A DNA stretch of 64,000 nucleotides from Albirhodobacter sp048262715 (GTDB lineage: Bacteria; Pseudomonadota; Alphaproteobacteria; Rhodobacterales; Rhodobacteraceae): assembly GCA_048262715.1 (NCBI GenBank), contig JBLXEV010000002.1, positions 62,001 through 126,000 on the forward strand, written 5' to 3'. Of this stretch, positions 53,331-62,459 are shown one piece after another. Below the pieces are notes generated by a model that saw only the letters and a program-made list of their open reading frames with translations, was not told the DNA's origin and did not search any database. A program made the position numbers and the translations under genes. Position 1 is the first letter of the stretch; every line of letters begins with the position of its first letter.

Positions 53331-54451
53331 TGGGCCACCTCATTCGTCAGCTCAGGCGCCACTGCTTTGCGACGACGGGTGCGGACGCTCCAGCCCATCA
53401 TCAGCGCAGCGATCCCGATCCCGAGGGTCGAGGGCAGATAGGCGAGCGGCCAAAAGGCGGGCTGCTTGATCACCTGCGCCTCGGCCCAATTGCCGATGAA
53501 CTGCACCAAGATCAGCAAGCCAATGGCCACGGCGATCTGCCGCCAGATCCCGAAACGCGAAAAACTCGCGGTCATCAGTGCGGAAAAGCCGATAAACACT
53601 GCAGAGAGCGCGAGGAGCGGCGTCGCCATCCGCGTGTGGATTTCTGCGGTGCGCGCGCCTGCGCCCTCGCGCAGGGTTTCCGGCCCGCCTGCCAAAAGCT
53701 GCCGCGTGGACATCTCGCGCAGGCCCGGTTCACGCGCCACAACAGAGGGGACCAAGTCGCCGATATCATAGGTAAAATCGCTAAACCGTGTCACCGAGAG
53801 ACGGCCCTTGGAATCAAGGTTTTGGGCTTGTCCCTTGAACATCAGAAGCTTTGGTCCGGTCTCGGTTTTCACGACCAATGCGCGCTCTGCGGTGTAGATC
53901 GTCGCCGTATCGCCGCGCGCATCGGAGAGGAAGAAATCGAGCAACTCGCCGCGCGCGGAAATCTCGCGGATATAAAGGGTCACCCCCGCTGACGGGTGCA
54001 TGAATGCGCCATCATTAAGGAATTGCGCGGTGATATTCTCCGAGATCTGCGCTTGGCGTGCGCTGAGCCGTGCCCGCGCGCCCGGCTCCAAAATATGCAC
54101 CAAGGCGATCATCATCACCCCGACAATCCCCCCGAACATCAGCACAGGCCGCCCGAGCCGCCACGGCGAGGCACCAATTGCCTGCATCACTACAAGCTCG
54201 CTCTCGGAGGAGAGTTTGTTGATCGCGTAGATTGTCGCCGCAAAGGCCGCAATCGGCAGCACGACACGGATCACATAGGGCAGGGACAGCGCTGTGAATT
54301 CAAACACAACCATCGCGGATTGCCCGTCCGAGATGAGCTGGTCAAACAGCAGCACCGCGCGGTTCAGCCAGTAGATCGAGACAAGCACCAGCGCGAAGAA
54401 GCCGAAAAGCCCCATCAATTGTGCCAGAAGGTAACGATCCAGTCTCGGCAA
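53327..54451 (-). CDS. lptF: LPS export permease LptF
   Basis: 374 residues from a TTG at 54451, chosen because TGAGG lies 5 bp upstream and the protein then begins PRLDRYLLAQLMGLFGFFAL, the family start; a GTG at 54505 in the same frame is an alternative. Six membrane segments and a periplasmic domain (PSAGVTLYIREISARGELLDFFL) are present, and SSESELVVMQAIGASPWRL is the LptB-contacting coupling-helix region. It opens the lptF-lptG-lptD-surA-pdxA-rsmA unit and is divergent from pepA, as in E. coli. Confidence 0.93.
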   Translation of the reverse strand: MPRLDRYLLAQLMGLFGFFALVLVSIYWLNRAVLLFDQLISDGQSAMVVFEFTALSLPYVIRVVLPIAAFAATIYAINKLSSESELVVMQAIGASPWRLGRPVLMFGGIVGVMMIALVHILEPGARARLSARQAQISENITAQFLNDGAFMHPSAGVTLYIREISARGELLDFFLSDARGDTATIYTAERALVVKTETGPKLLMFKGQAQNLDSKGRLSVTRFSDFTYDIGDLVPSVVAREPGLREMSTRQLLAGGPETLREGAGARTAEIHTRMATPLLALSAVFIGFSALMTASFSRFGIWRQIAVAIGLLILVQFIGNWAEAQVIKQPAFWPLAYLPSTLGIGIAALMMGWSVRTRRRKAVAPELTNEVAQ

Positions 54452-54796
54452 GGGAACCTCATGGGGACGGGGAAACGGTCTGCCGCCCGTGAGTGGACAG
54501 CCCACCTCTCATACCCAAAGGGGCGCGCGGGTGAAAGGGTTTTGCGGCGCGCGCCTTGCCTTTTGCAGGGAGAACGCTCGGCATTCGGCGGGTAAATCGG
54601 CGAAAGGGCGCGCAAGGGGGCTCACGTCGGTGTTGCTTTGGCTTTGCGATGGCGGCGCGCATGATCCTGCGGCAGCCTGTCGCCGCAGCCGCGTCGGCTG
54701 GGCGCTTTTCAATCCTGATCCCGCCCGCTAGGCTCGCGCCAAATTCCCTTCCCTCGGCCAAGCGTGCCGAGCACGGATCAACCATCGGAGACCGAT
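54452..54796. promoter_or_regulatory. Divergent lptF/pepA promoter region
   Basis: This 345-bp gap must hold the promoters of both units. I see no convincing hexamers, operator or conserved small gene in it. Confidence 0.4.
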
Positions 54797-56263
54797 ATGA
54801 GCCAACCCACCGAAATCCAATTCCAGGAAACAGATCTCGAGACAATCGCGCAGGCGATGGGGCGGGTGGCGCTGATCATTGACCCCGAGGCGGGCCGCAG
54901 CCCCTGCGCGCGCCGGATCAACCGCCTGACCAAGGGCGCGTTGGATCGGGCGCTCGGCTCGGAGGCGTTTGGCAAGCTGAAAGCGGGCGACACGATGGAA
55001 TTGGCCTATCCGGCGGGCATGGAATGCGAGGCGTTATCGCTGGTGGTCCTACCGAAGAAAACCGGCGTGATCGAGGCGCGCAAGGCGGGGGCGGCCATCG
55101 GCAAGTCCCTGACCGAGACCGGCGCTTTGGTGCTGGCGGAAAGCCACCCCCGCGCGGCGGAGATCTCCTTCGGCCTTGCGTTGAAGGCCTATCGGTTCGA
55201 GCCCTATCTCTCGGAGGCCAAACCCGCGGTCGGCGCGGTTGTCTTAGCGGTGAGCAAGCCTGAGGAGGTCGCGGCGAAAGCCGCCCCGCTCGCCGCCCTC
55301 GCAGAAGGCGTGTTCTTCACCCGCGACTTGGTCAACGAGCCTGCCAATATCCTGACAACGGATGATTTCGCGGGCCGTTTGGCAGCGATGCAGGAATTGG
55401 GCCTCGAGGTCGAGATTCTGGAGGAGCCGGAGTTGGAAAAACTCGGGATGCGCTCGCTTCTGGCAGTGGGGCAAGGCTCGGAGAGCCCGTCGAAAGTCGT
55501 CGTGATGCGCTGGAAGGGCGGCGCGGATGAGGCCCCGCTGGCGCTTGTGGGCAAGGGGGTTGTGTTCGACACGGGCGGGATTTCGATCAAGCCTGCGGCG
55601 GGCATGGAAGAGATGACGATGGATATGGGCGGCGCGGGCGTTGTCTCGGGCGTGATGCGCACTCTGGCGCTGCGCAAGGCGAAGGCCAATGTCGTCGGCC
55701 TTGTCGGCCTCGTTGAGAATATGCCCGATGGCAAGGCCCAACGCCCCGGCGATATCGTGCGCTCGATGAAGGGCGAGACGATTGAATGCGTGAACACCGA
55801 TGCCGAAGGGCGGATGGTTCTGGCCGATGTGCTTTGGTATGCGCAAGAGCGGTTCGAACCCCGCGCTGTGATCGATCTGGCGACCTTGACAGGCGCGATT
55901 ATCATCGCGCTTGGCCATGAAAAGGCGGGGATTTTTGGCAATGACGATGGGCTTGTCAGCGCCATTGTGAAATCAGCGGAGGCAGAGGGCGAGGGCGCGT
56001 GGCCGATGCCGATGGGCGCGGGCTATGAGAAGCTGATCAAGACCCGCCTTGCCGATATCAAAAATACTGGTGGCCGCGCGGCGGGCTCGATCACGGCGGC
56101 GCAATTCTTGGGCCATTTCGTCAAAGAGGGCACGCCTTGGGCGCATATCGACATTGCGGGTGTGGCGCTGCCGCCCTCCGAGACCGCTCTCGCGCCCAAA
56201 GGCCCGAGCGGCTGGGGTGTCATCGCGCTCGACCGTTTGATCCGCGATCGCTTCGAGGGATGA
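54797..56263 (+). CDS. pepA: Leucyl aminopeptidase (M17 family)
   Basis: 488 residues from the ATG at 54797, with GGAG at 54787-54790. The C-terminal catalytic domain has the metal and active-site signatures LVGKGVVFDTGGISIKPAAGM and NTDAEGRMVLADVL. ATLTGAIIIALGHEKAGIF follows. It removes N-terminal residues from peptides and needs two metal ions. holC starts 4 bp after it, as in E. coli, where pepA, holC and valS are linked. Confidence 0.96.
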   Translation: MSQPTEIQFQETDLETIAQAMGRVALIIDPEAGRSPCARRINRLTKGALDRALGSEAFGKLKAGDTMELAYPAGMECEALSLVVLPKKTGVIEARKAGAAIGKSLTETGALVLAESHPRAAEISFGLALKAYRFEPYLSEAKPAVGAVVLAVSKPEEVAAKAAPLAALAEGVFFTRDLVNEPANILTTDDFAGRLAAMQELGLEVEILEEPELEKLGMRSLLAVGQGSESPSKVVVMRWKGGADEAPLALVGKGVVFDTGGISIKPAAGMEEMTMDMGGAGVVSGVMRTLALRKAKANVVGLVGLVENMPDGKAQRPGDIVRSMKGETIECVNTDAEGRMVLADVLWYAQERFEPRAVIDLATLTGAIIIALGHEKAGIFGNDDGLVSAIVKSAEAEGEGAWPMPMGAGYEKLIKTRLADIKNTGGRAAGSITAAQFLGHFVKEGTPWAHIDIAGVALPPSETALAPKGPSGWGVIALDRLIRDRFEG

Positions 56264-56267
56264 TCCG

Positions 56268-56801
56268 ATGAGCGAGGCCGCGCAGGCGGGGGATAAGGTG
56301 GCAGGGGGCGCAGAGGCCCCCCAAACCGCACCCCCAAATACAGCCCCCGCGCTGTTCTACCATCTCACCCGCAGCCCGCGCGAGCAGGTCGCGATGATGC
56401 TCTTGGGGCGCGCGCTGTCGCAGGGCTGGCGGGTGGAGCTACGCGCCGATCCCGCCAACGGGCCGCTGGCACAGCTTGACGAGCGGCTCTGGCACGGCGC
56501 GGCAGCAGAGTTCTTGCCGCACGGGATCGCAGGCGGGCCGCAGGATGCGCATCAGCCGATCCTGATCACCGAGGCCGCACCCATCCCCGCGGCGGGGCGG
56601 TTCGATGCGGTGATGGCGGTGGCGGGGGCCGCGGTCACGCCGGAAGATTGCGCGGGTCGGCAGCGGCTCTGGATCCTGTTTGATGGCACCGATGAGACCG
56701 CGCTCGCGCTGGCGCGCCGCCAGTGGAAAACGCTGACAGATGCGGGGATCGAGGGGCAATATTGGTCTGAGGCGGAGGGCCCTTGGAAGCGGATGAGATA
56801 A
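56268..56801 (+). CDS. holC: DNA polymerase III chi subunit
   Basis: 177 residues. After an Ala/Pro-rich leader of about 28 residues, the HolC fold begins at FYHLTRSPREQVAMMLLGRALSQGWRVEL; it continues with LDERLWHGAAAEFLPHG and RLWILFDGTDETAL. Chi links the clamp loader to single-strand-binding protein. GAGG precedes the ATG, and the 4-bp gap implies cotranscription with pepA. The leader is longer than in E. coli HolC. Confidence 0.93.
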   Translation: MSEAAQAGDKVAGGAEAPQTAPPNTAPALFYHLTRSPREQVAMMLLGRALSQGWRVELRADPANGPLAQLDERLWHGAAAEFLPHGIAGGPQDAHQPILITEAAPIPAAGRFDAVMAVAGAAVTPEDCAGRQRLWILFDGTDETALALARRQWKTLTDAGIEGQYWSEAEGPWKRMR

Positions 56802-57054
56802 TGCCATCAACACTATGATATTGTGGCGTTATCTGGAATTATCGCTCGGTATCTGATCCATTCTCCGCCGTGAAATCCGGCCCAGATCAGGCGGTGCATC
56901 TGATGTGCCGCGCGCGGGGCGCCGAGGGGCGGTTCGTTGTGATAGCCCCGCCCACAGCCCTGCTGCAGAGTTTTCGTTCACGCCCTTGTTATAAGGCTCT
57001 GCGCCGCCTATGTGAGCGTTTGAAGCAACCTTCCCCCGAGCCTTGGAGCCCGAT

Positions 57055-58095
57055 ATGCCCGCAGCACTGCGCTATTTCCGTTGGCCATTCATCGTGACGG
57101 GAGCGGGGCTTTTGCTGTCGTTCTGGCTCGGGATCAGCTTCTCGGGGCATCTGGGCGGGGGGCTGTCCTTCCTGCTGATCGCCGCCGTTCTGGCGGTGCT
57201 GGAAATCTCGCTTTCCTTCGACAATGCCATCGTAAACGCCAATAAACTCAAGGATATGGACCCCGTTTGGCAAAAACGGTTCCTGACATGGGGGATTATC
57301 ATCGCGGTCTTCGGGATGCGGATCGTCTTCCCGCTGTTGATCGTGGTGGTGGCCGCAGGCGTCGGCCCGTGGGAGGCGATCACCATGGCCGCCTCGCGCC
57401 CTGATGAATATGCGCGGATCATCGGCGCGGCACATCTGCCGATTGCCGGATTTGGCGGCGCCTTCCTGATGATGGTGGCGCTGAATTATTTCGTCGATGA
57501 GGGCAAAGAGATCGATTGGATCGCCACATTCGAGCGCCGCTTGCGGGCCTGTGCATCGGTGCGGGGCTTGGAAATCGGCTTTGTGCTCAGCCTGATGATG
57601 GTGGTGGCGACCTTGCTGCCCGATCACGAGGTGGGGCGGTTCCTGTTTGCCTCGACGGCGGGGCTGGTGACCTTCCTCGCGGTGGAGATTTTGGGCCATG
57701 TACTCGATAAGCGCGGACAGGCGATGAATGTGGCGGCCAAGGGGGGATTGGGCGCATTCCTTTACCTTGAAGTGCTTGATGCCTCATTCAGTTTTGACGG
57801 GGTGATCGGGGCCTTCGCGCTCACCCATAACCTGTTCCTGATCGCCATCGGTCTGGGCATCGGCGCGATGTATGTGCGGGCGATGACGATCATGCTGGTC
57901 GAGCGCCAGACCCTCGCCGAGTTCCGCTATCTGGAGCATGGCGCGTTCTGGTCGATCCTGATCCTCTCGGTGATCATGTTCGGCCAAACGCTGTATCATA
58001 TCAACGAGATGGTCACGGGCTTGCTCGGCGCGAGCTTTATCGGCCTCGCGCTGATCTCCTCGCTGATCTACCGCCGCAACAACCCAGAGTGCTGA
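57055..58095 (+). CDS. TerC-superfamily membrane protein (DUF475)
   Basis: 346 residues from the ATG at 57055, with GGAG 7 bp upstream. About nine hydrophobic segments. The family core is LEISLSFDNAIVNANKLKDMDPVWQKRFL, with a second similar acidic site at LEVLDASFSFDGVIGAFALTH; these paired acidic motifs (SFDNA, SFDGV) are typical of the TerC superfamily, linked to metal or tellurite handling. A specific substrate is unknown. It is separated from holC by 253 bp in which I see nothing, and is a single unit. Confidence 0.9.
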   Translation: MPAALRYFRWPFIVTGAGLLLSFWLGISFSGHLGGGLSFLLIAAVLAVLEISLSFDNAIVNANKLKDMDPVWQKRFLTWGIIIAVFGMRIVFPLLIVVVAAGVGPWEAITMAASRPDEYARIIGAAHLPIAGFGGAFLMMVALNYFVDEGKEIDWIATFERRLRACASVRGLEIGFVLSLMMVVATLLPDHEVGRFLFASTAGLVTFLAVEILGHVLDKRGQAMNVAAKGGLGAFLYLEVLDASFSFDGVIGAFALTHNLFLIAIGLGIGAMYVRAMTIMLVERQTLAEFRYLEHGAFWSILILSVIMFGQTLYHINEMVTGLLGASFIGLALISSLIYRRNNPEC

Positions 58096-58121
58096 TTTCT
58101 CAAAGGGTTATAGGGCTGGCT

Positions 58122-58883
58122 TCACGCGGGACTTGAGGCGGGGCTGGGTGCTTTTGCAGCGGTTTTGGCCTCCAATGCCGCGAGCCAATCCGCATCGAGC
58201 GCGTCGATCTCCGCGAGATCGAACCCGCTTGCCATTTCCCAATAGCGGCCTGATCGCACGTGATACCCCAACGCCTTTTCGCGCGCTTTGAGGGCGTCGA
58301 AGCGCGCCGCGTCAAATTGCGGTGTGGGGGCCCCTACGAGATCACACGGGAAGGTGAGCCGGCTCGGCCCCGTTGACAGCCGCCGCACGTCGCAGCCCGC
58401 TTTGGCGGCATGCAGCCAGAGCCGCGCCGATTTGGCCTCCAGATTGCGCAGGCTCGGATCGTCCCGCAGCGGATCCGCATGGCCTCGCCCGTAAAAATGC
58501 GTCATCGCATCGGGAGCAGGATCATAGAGCATATCGCAGCCGAGATAGGCGATATGGAATGGACGCAAGGCATGCAGCGCCCAATAGCCCGCGGTGAAGG
58601 CCATCGTGCCACCCGCATAAAATACGCCCCCGAACAGATTGTTCGCACGCACAAATTCGCGCGCCTCAACGCAGCGTTGGCTGGGGGTGAGGGTTTGGGG
58701 GCGGCGCTCCGGCGGGAAATCCTCGGGGAAGATCGACACATCCCAATCAGGGCGGATCTGCCACGCGTTATTCACCGCGACGACATGTGTGTAACGCGCC
58801 CGCAGCATATCGCGCGACCACTCCTTGCAGTCGAGCGCAGAGAGCGCACTTCCGAGGATCAAGACAGAATTCCGACGTCTCAT
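58122..58883 (-). CDS. Uncharacterised cytosolic protein, possibly glycan-related
   Basis: 253 residues from the ATG at 58883, with AGGAAGAGG 6 bp upstream; a TTG at 58910 is less likely. The start RRRNSVLILGSALSALDC looks like a Rossmann-type strand-loop-helix, and VVAVNNAWQIRPDWDVSIFPEDFPPERRP follows. FHIAYLGCDMLYDPAPDAMTHFYG is another conserved-looking stretch. This recalls DUF115/GT42-like glycosyltransferase folds but I cannot confirm it. The Ala/Pro/Ser tail is disordered. Confidence 0.78.
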   Translation of the reverse strand: MRRRNSVLILGSALSALDCKEWSRDMLRARYTHVVAVNNAWQIRPDWDVSIFPEDFPPERRPQTLTPSQRCVEAREFVRANNLFGGVFYAGGTMAFTAGYWALHALRPFHIAYLGCDMLYDPAPDAMTHFYGRGHADPLRDDPSLRNLEAKSARLWLHAAKAGCDVRRLSTGPSRLTFPCDLVGAPTPQFDAARFDALKAREKALGYHVRSGRYWEMASGFDLAEIDALDADWLAALEAKTAAKAPSPASSPA

Positions 58884-59008
58884 GCGCGGCCTCTTCCTAA
58901 ATTTTCCCAAAGCTAGGGCGCGGCGCGGGGGCGTCCAGTGACAATCCGTCGCGGCTTGATCGGCCGTCAGGGCGGGCTAAGTCTGGCAAGACGAGAGGAG
59001 CGTGACGG

Positions 59009-59686
59009 ATGAGGACATTGATCATTGGGGCCTCAGGCGGGATCGGTGCGGCGCTAATGGCGCATTGCGCGCAATCCACTGCCGGCGGCGATTTGCCGGA
59101 GGTCATCGGGGTGTCACGCCGCGATGACGGGCTGGATCTGACCGATGAGGCCAGCATTCGGGAGGTCTTGGCGCGGCTGGAGGGCCCGTTCGAGCGGATC
59201 ATCTGCGCCACGGGCGCGTTGGAGATTGGCGGTCTCGGGCCGGAGAAATCCCTGCGCGCTTTAGATCCGCAGGCTTTGGCGCAGCAATTTGCGTTGAATG
59301 CGACGGGGCCGATTTTAGTGCTCAAGCACGCGCTGCATCTGATGCCGAAGGATCGGCTCGCGCGGTTCGCCGCGCTCTCGGCGCGGGTCGGATCCATCGG
59401 CGATAATCGGTTGGGCGGCTGGTATAGCTACCGCGCGTCAAAGGCGGCGTTGAATCAGCTCTTGCACACGGCGTCGATTGAAGTCGCGCGCAGCCATCCG
59501 CAAGCGGTGGTGGTGGCGCTACATCCCGGAACAGTGGCGACGCGGTTCACCCAAGACTATCAGGCGAGCCATCCGACCGTGACGCCGCAAGTCGCGGCGG
59601 CGGGGCTGGTCAAGGTGCTGGACGGGCTGACGCCTGCGCAGAGCGGCGGCTTTTATGATGCGCGCGGCAAACAGATCTTGTGGTAG
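59009..59686 (+). CDS. Short-chain dehydrogenase/reductase
   Basis: 225 residues; GAGGAG precedes the ATG. The nucleotide motif is TLIIGASGGIGAAL at the very start, NATGPILVLKHAL the structural Asn motif, and YSYRASKAALNQL the catalytic YxxxK. This is an SDR of the CsgA/YbbO-like group. The substrate is unknown. It lies upstream of msrB by 103 bp and may or may not share its transcript. Confidence 0.9.
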   Translation: MRTLIIGASGGIGAALMAHCAQSTAGGDLPEVIGVSRRDDGLDLTDEASIREVLARLEGPFERIICATGALEIGGLGPEKSLRALDPQALAQQFALNATGPILVLKHALHLMPKDRLARFAALSARVGSIGDNRLGGWYSYRASKAALNQLLHTASIEVARSHPQAVVVALHPGTVATRFTQDYQASHPTVTPQVAAAGLVKVLDGLTPAQSGGFYDARGKQILW

Positions 59687-59789
59687 GGCCAGCATCGGAA
59701 GGGTTGGTGGCCGCGCCCTGCCGCCCTATATAAGGGAAGACATCAATGCGCGCTGAGGTGAAAACCGGAGCGGGCAGGAAGAGGTGAAA

Positions 59790-60251
59790 ATGAGCAACGA
59801 CAAGAGCTACGCAAAGACACCTGAGGCGCTCAAGCGCCTGACTCCAGAGCAATATCGGGTGACGCAGGAAAACGGCACCGAGCGCCCGTTTACTGGCGAG
59901 TATGATAAGCATTTCGCGCCCGGGCTTTACGTCGATATCGTCTCGGGGGAGCCGCTGTTTGCCTCCTCCGCGAAGTTTGATTCCGGCTGCGGCTGGCCCG
60001 CCTTCTCGAAACCAATCGAGAGCGCGCGGGTTGCCGAGCTACATGATCACAGTCACGGGATGGTGCGGATCGAGGTGCGGTCCACAGATGGCGACAGCCA
60101 TCTGGGCCATGTGTTCAACGATGGCCCGCGCGATATGGGCGGGTTGCGCTATTGCATCAATTCGGCAAGCCTGCGCTTCGTGCCGCTGGCCGAAATGGAG
60201 GCCGAGGGCTACGGCGCCTATGTCGATCAGGTGGAGGCAGAAAATGGTTGA
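59790..60251 (+). CDS. msrB: Peptide-methionine (R)-S-oxide reductase MsrB
   Basis: 153 residues from the ATG at 59790. It reduces methionine-R-sulfoxide. The SCGWPAF-type motif (KFDSGCGWPAFSKPI), HLGHVFNDGP and the catalytic RYCINSASLRF are all present. The two CxxC pairs that hold zinc in many MsrB proteins are absent: GLYVDIVSGEPLF and VRSTDGDSHLG stand in their places, so this is the zinc-free type. It overlaps msrA by 8 bp. Confidence 0.96.
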   Translation: MSNDKSYAKTPEALKRLTPEQYRVTQENGTERPFTGEYDKHFAPGLYVDIVSGEPLFASSAKFDSGCGWPAFSKPIESARVAELHDHSHGMVRIEVRSTDGDSHLGHVFNDGPRDMGGLRYCINSASLRFVPLAEMEAEGYGAYVDQVEAENG

Positions 60252-60741
60252 ACGCGCAGTTCTGGCAGGCGGCTGTTTCTGGGGGATGCAGGATCTGATC
60301 CGCAAGCGCGACGGGGTGATCGGCACCCGCGTCGGCTATAGCGGCGGCGATGTGGAAAATGCGACCTACCGCAATCACGGCACCCATGCCGAGGCGATCG
60401 AGATTATGTTCGATCCGGCGCGGCTGAGCTATCGGCAGATCTTGGAATTTTTCTTCCAGATCCATGATCCCACCACGGAGAACCGCCAAGGAAATGATCG
60501 CGGAATGAGCTATCGCTCCGCGATCTATTACGTCGATGAGGTGCAAAAACAGACCGCGCTGGAGACGATTGCCGATGTGGATGCCTCTGGCCTCTGGCCC
60601 GGGAAGGTCGTCACCGAGCTGGCGCCTGTCGGCCCGTTTTGGGAGGCAGAGCCTGAGCATCAGGATTATCTGGAGCGGATCCCGAACGGCTATACGTGCC
60701 ATTTCGTGCGGCCCGATTGGGTCTTGCCCAAACGCGGATGA
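60244..60741 (+). CDS. msrA: Peptide-methionine (S)-S-oxide reductase MsrA
   Basis: 165 residues from the ATG at 60244, overlapping the msrB end. The N-terminal VLAGGCFWGMQDLIRK holds the catalytic cysteine (GCFWG), and GVIGTRVGYSGGDVENATYRNH, then HAEAIEIMFDP, are typical. With MsrB it repairs both sulfoxide epimers in the cytosol. There is no extra C-terminal resolving-cysteine pair beyond YTCHF. Confidence 0.96.
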   Translation: MVERAVLAGGCFWGMQDLIRKRDGVIGTRVGYSGGDVENATYRNHGTHAEAIEIMFDPARLSYRQILEFFFQIHDPTTENRQGNDRGMSYRSAIYYVDEVQKQTALETIADVDASGLWPGKVVTELAPVGPFWEAEPEHQDYLERIPNGYTCHFVRPDWVLPKRG

Positions 60742-60767
60742 CACAGGCTTCAGCCCGAGGACAATAA

Positions 60768-60790
60768 GAAGGGGCGGTGTGTGCCCCTTC
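60768..60790 (+). terminator. Hairpin after msrA
   Basis: GAAGGGGC (60768-60775) pairs perfectly with GCCCCTTC (60783-60790) around a seven-base loop. The T-run is missing, so terminator function is only probable. Confidence 0.5.
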
Positions 60791-60848
60791 GCGCGTCAGG
60801 TGCGGATAGGCCCCTGCGCCGTTCAGGCGTGATGTGCCTCTGCGCCGC

Positions 60849-61808
60849 TCAGGCGCGATAGGCCGTGAGCATATGCGCGATCTCGGCGGCGACGACATCC
60901 GATTGCACATGCACATTATCGTCGTCATAGGCCGCCAGCCCCGTGGTGCGGATCGATTCATAGGTGGGGATATAATCGAGGAGCGGATGCTCCCGCCACA
61001 ACTCCTCCGCCACCACCCGCAGCACCGATTTGGAATAGTCATTGGCGACCACGCAATCGGCATCCTCAAAGGTCGTTTGCAACGGTACGGGCGAGACCGA
61101 CAGCAGCACTTTGATCCCGCGTGCGGTTAGCGCCTCAATCGCCGGATGCAGCAAATCCAGCGAGGCGCTCACGCCCAAGCGGCGATAGCGGTAGCGCGCG
61201 CCAGCTTTGCGCGCGGCGAAAGGCTCGGGCATCCGGTTGAGGTAGGTCTCCAACTCGGCATCATACCATGTCTCGATATAGCCCAGTGTGATGATCACGG
61301 CTTCCGACTGCGGCAGATGGGCATAGAGGTCGAAGACCTCCTCGCGCCGCGCCAGCCCGCGCTCAAAACTGACATCCTTGCGCGAGGCCAGCAGCAGATC
61401 GGCATAGCCATCCGCGGTCTCGAACAAGGTGCCATCATCAGAGTGCCGCGCGTGAACCGCGTTCAGGATGCGCTACGCGATGGTGCCGGGGTTGAACTCA
61501 TTGAGGATCCCGTTGCGGCGCGGCCATTGCCATTCGCTCTCGGGCACGGAAAACCCCAGCGTCGGCAGGGTGACGCCGAGCTTGGCCAATTCCTCCTCGA
61601 TATTGCGCGCGAAACACGATCCGATCGTGAACACGGATTTTCCCGCCCCTAGATCTAGCGAGAAGCGGGGTTTCAGCTCGGGGAGAATCAGCCCGTCCTG
61701 ATAGCGCGGGTCGTTACGGTCTGGGTAGCTGCGGCGGCTCTTATTCGCGCGCGAACGAACGTAAACATCAGCGAGCGGGAGATCTTCAAGGTCGGAGGAG
61801 CGGGGCAT
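60849..61808 (-). pseudogene. GSCFA-domain protein gene interrupted by an in-frame amber codon
   Basis: The reading frame runs from the ATG at 61808 to the stop at 60849, broken only by TAG at 61473-61475. The first part has the name-giving motif FTIGSCFARNIEEELAKLG; the second resumes in the same frame after the stop with RILNAVHARHSDDGTL and SEAVIITLGYIETWYD and ends normally. GSCFA proteins are putative hydrolase-like enzymes linked to surface glycans. One C-to-T change from CAG would explain the break. It is either a recent pseudogene, a sequencing error, or (unlikely) a readthrough gene. Confidence 0.85.
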
Positions 61809-62459
61809 ATTCGGGCCTTATGGGCTATAGGCACGGTATTGGGCCTGATTTCGGAGTCTATTGTGCAAATGCGGCCTCGATTAGGCAAGTTCAGCTGCCT
61901 TAAAAAGTGGCATCCACACTGATTGGCGCGCCTTGCTGTGAAATTTTGGCGTAGAACCGCCGGATTGGGCAGGGGCGTTGCATGAATAATGGATATATTT
62001 GTGACTGTGACGTTCCTGTCATAGTCGAACTATCCACAAGATTTAGCCCCCTGTGGATGAAATTCCGCGACGGGTGAGAAGTCTGCCGCAATGCCCCTAG
62101 AAACAAAGAGAATCCCCGTTTGGCATCTTGGGGCCGAGCGCATTAACAAATTGTGGATGAATCGTTGGACAATTTTCGCCGCCAATTTCGGGGGGGCGGT
62201 CAAGTGAAAATTGGCTCTCTGTTCCGTGAAAACTTTATTGACGCATGACAGAACCTACGTCAGTTTGTGGGCAGTCGCGAAGGAAACCACCAGATATAGT
62301 GTGTACCTCGCGACTCGACCGATAGATATGACCGGGCTCGGTGAGAGCTGCGGACCCAATTGATGCAGCGCATCGGTCGGGACGGCAGGCCTCTTTGTGA
62401 CAGGCCACAGGTCAACAGGCTGCGCATGCGGCGGTGTTAAAACTTGGGATGGGGCAAAC
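61809..62459 (+). promoter_or_regulatory. Long nrdJ upstream region with DnaA-box-like and NrdR-box-like sites
   Basis: No gene is supported in these 651 bp. DnaA-box-like nonamers with one mismatch each lie at 62030-62038 (CTATCCACA), 62052-62060 and 62152-62160 (TGTGGATGA). CCACCAGATATAGTGT (62287-62302) matches the reverse of the NrdR consensus at about 13 of 16 positions and overlaps a TATAGT -10-like hexamer (62295-62300). GANTC sites lie at 62110, 62159 and 62312. All are pattern matches, not proved sites. Confidence 0.5.

Noticed and set aside
62030..62160. Replication origin
   Set aside because: Three DnaA-like boxes occur, but there is no strongly AT-rich unwinding region and no dnaA, parAB, gidA or hemE neighbour. 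Promoter control of nrdJ explains them better.
62318..62333. Second NrdR box about 31 bp after the first
   Set aside because: NrdR boxes usually come in pairs, but the sequence at the expected distance (ACCGATAGATATGACC) does not align to the consensus.
62303..62459. Cobalamin riboswitch in front of nrdJ
   Set aside because: A B12-dependent enzyme invites this idea, but I find no B12-box consensus (AGCCAGGAGACCTGCC-like) or the expected long multi-stem layout; only small GGCCT/AGGCC pairing is seen.
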